Below are positions 6,897 to 6,918 of a stretch of 6,918 bases of DNA, one piece after another (position 1 is the first letter of the stretch; the number at the start of each line of letters is the position of its first letter). The notes beneath the pieces are model-generated. The model saw nothing but the letters and a program-made list of their open reading frames with translations, searched no databases and was not told the origin of the DNA. Both the position numbers and the translations under genes were made by a program. The DNA lies in assembly GCA_021818565.1 (NCBI GenBank), contig JAKATV010000211.1, positions 1 to 6,918 of the forward strand, in the 5' to 3' direction. The DNA is from Planctomycetota bacterium (GTDB taxonomy: Bacteria > Planctomycetota > Phycisphaerae > WQYP01).

Positions 6897-6918
6897 AAGA
6901 AACCCGTCCTGAAATAAT

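Overview
The window holds the end of one gene, two complete convergent transcription units and a strongly structured junction between them. The left part, on the + strand, carries the 3' two thirds of clpB (cut by the window edge) and a complete recA. The right part, on the - strand, carries two secreted glycoside hydrolases in the order GH53 endo-beta-1,4-galactanase, then GH35 beta-galactosidase. There are no tRNA or rRNA genes, no CRISPR array, no transposase and no phage gene.

The organism is a bacterium of moderate GC content with soil-, sediment- or plant-polymer-associated habits. The RecA and ClpB sequences are typical bacterial ones. A GH35 with the 'HGEVRNGG' and 'EIGGG' motif variants, plus a secreted galactanase, suggests the PVC group (Planctomycetota such as Phycisphaerae, or Verrucomicrobiota). 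This placement is from memory of the families, not from a tree, and is weak.

Layout: clpB (1-1918) ends 3 bases before the -35 box of a good sigma70-type promoter (1922-1949), which should drive recA (2012-3133). The 96-base gap between recA and the GH35 gene is almost filled by a long imperfect hairpin (3148-3212) with T-runs on both outer sides, best read as a bidirectional terminator. The GH35 gene (3230-5668, - strand) follows the GH53 gene (5718-6896, - strand) after 49 bases, so the two look like an operon. Its promoter, and possibly more genes, lie beyond the right edge.

How the genes work together: ClpB (disaggregase) and RecA (recombination and SOS) are housekeeping stress genes that are not functionally linked to the galactan pair. 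The GH53 enzyme would cut beta-1,4-galactan, as in pectin rhamnogalacturonan-I side chains or type I arabinogalactan, into oligomers, and the GH35 enzyme would release galactose from their ends. Both carry export signals, so this would occur outside the cytoplasm.

No clearly new system is visible. The points most worth a second look are the large dyad at the convergent junction, a terminator-like hairpin with a neighbouring 14-base palindrome just inside the GH35 coding region, an SOS-box-like repeat inside the recA promoter, and a RecA tail that is basic rather than acidic.
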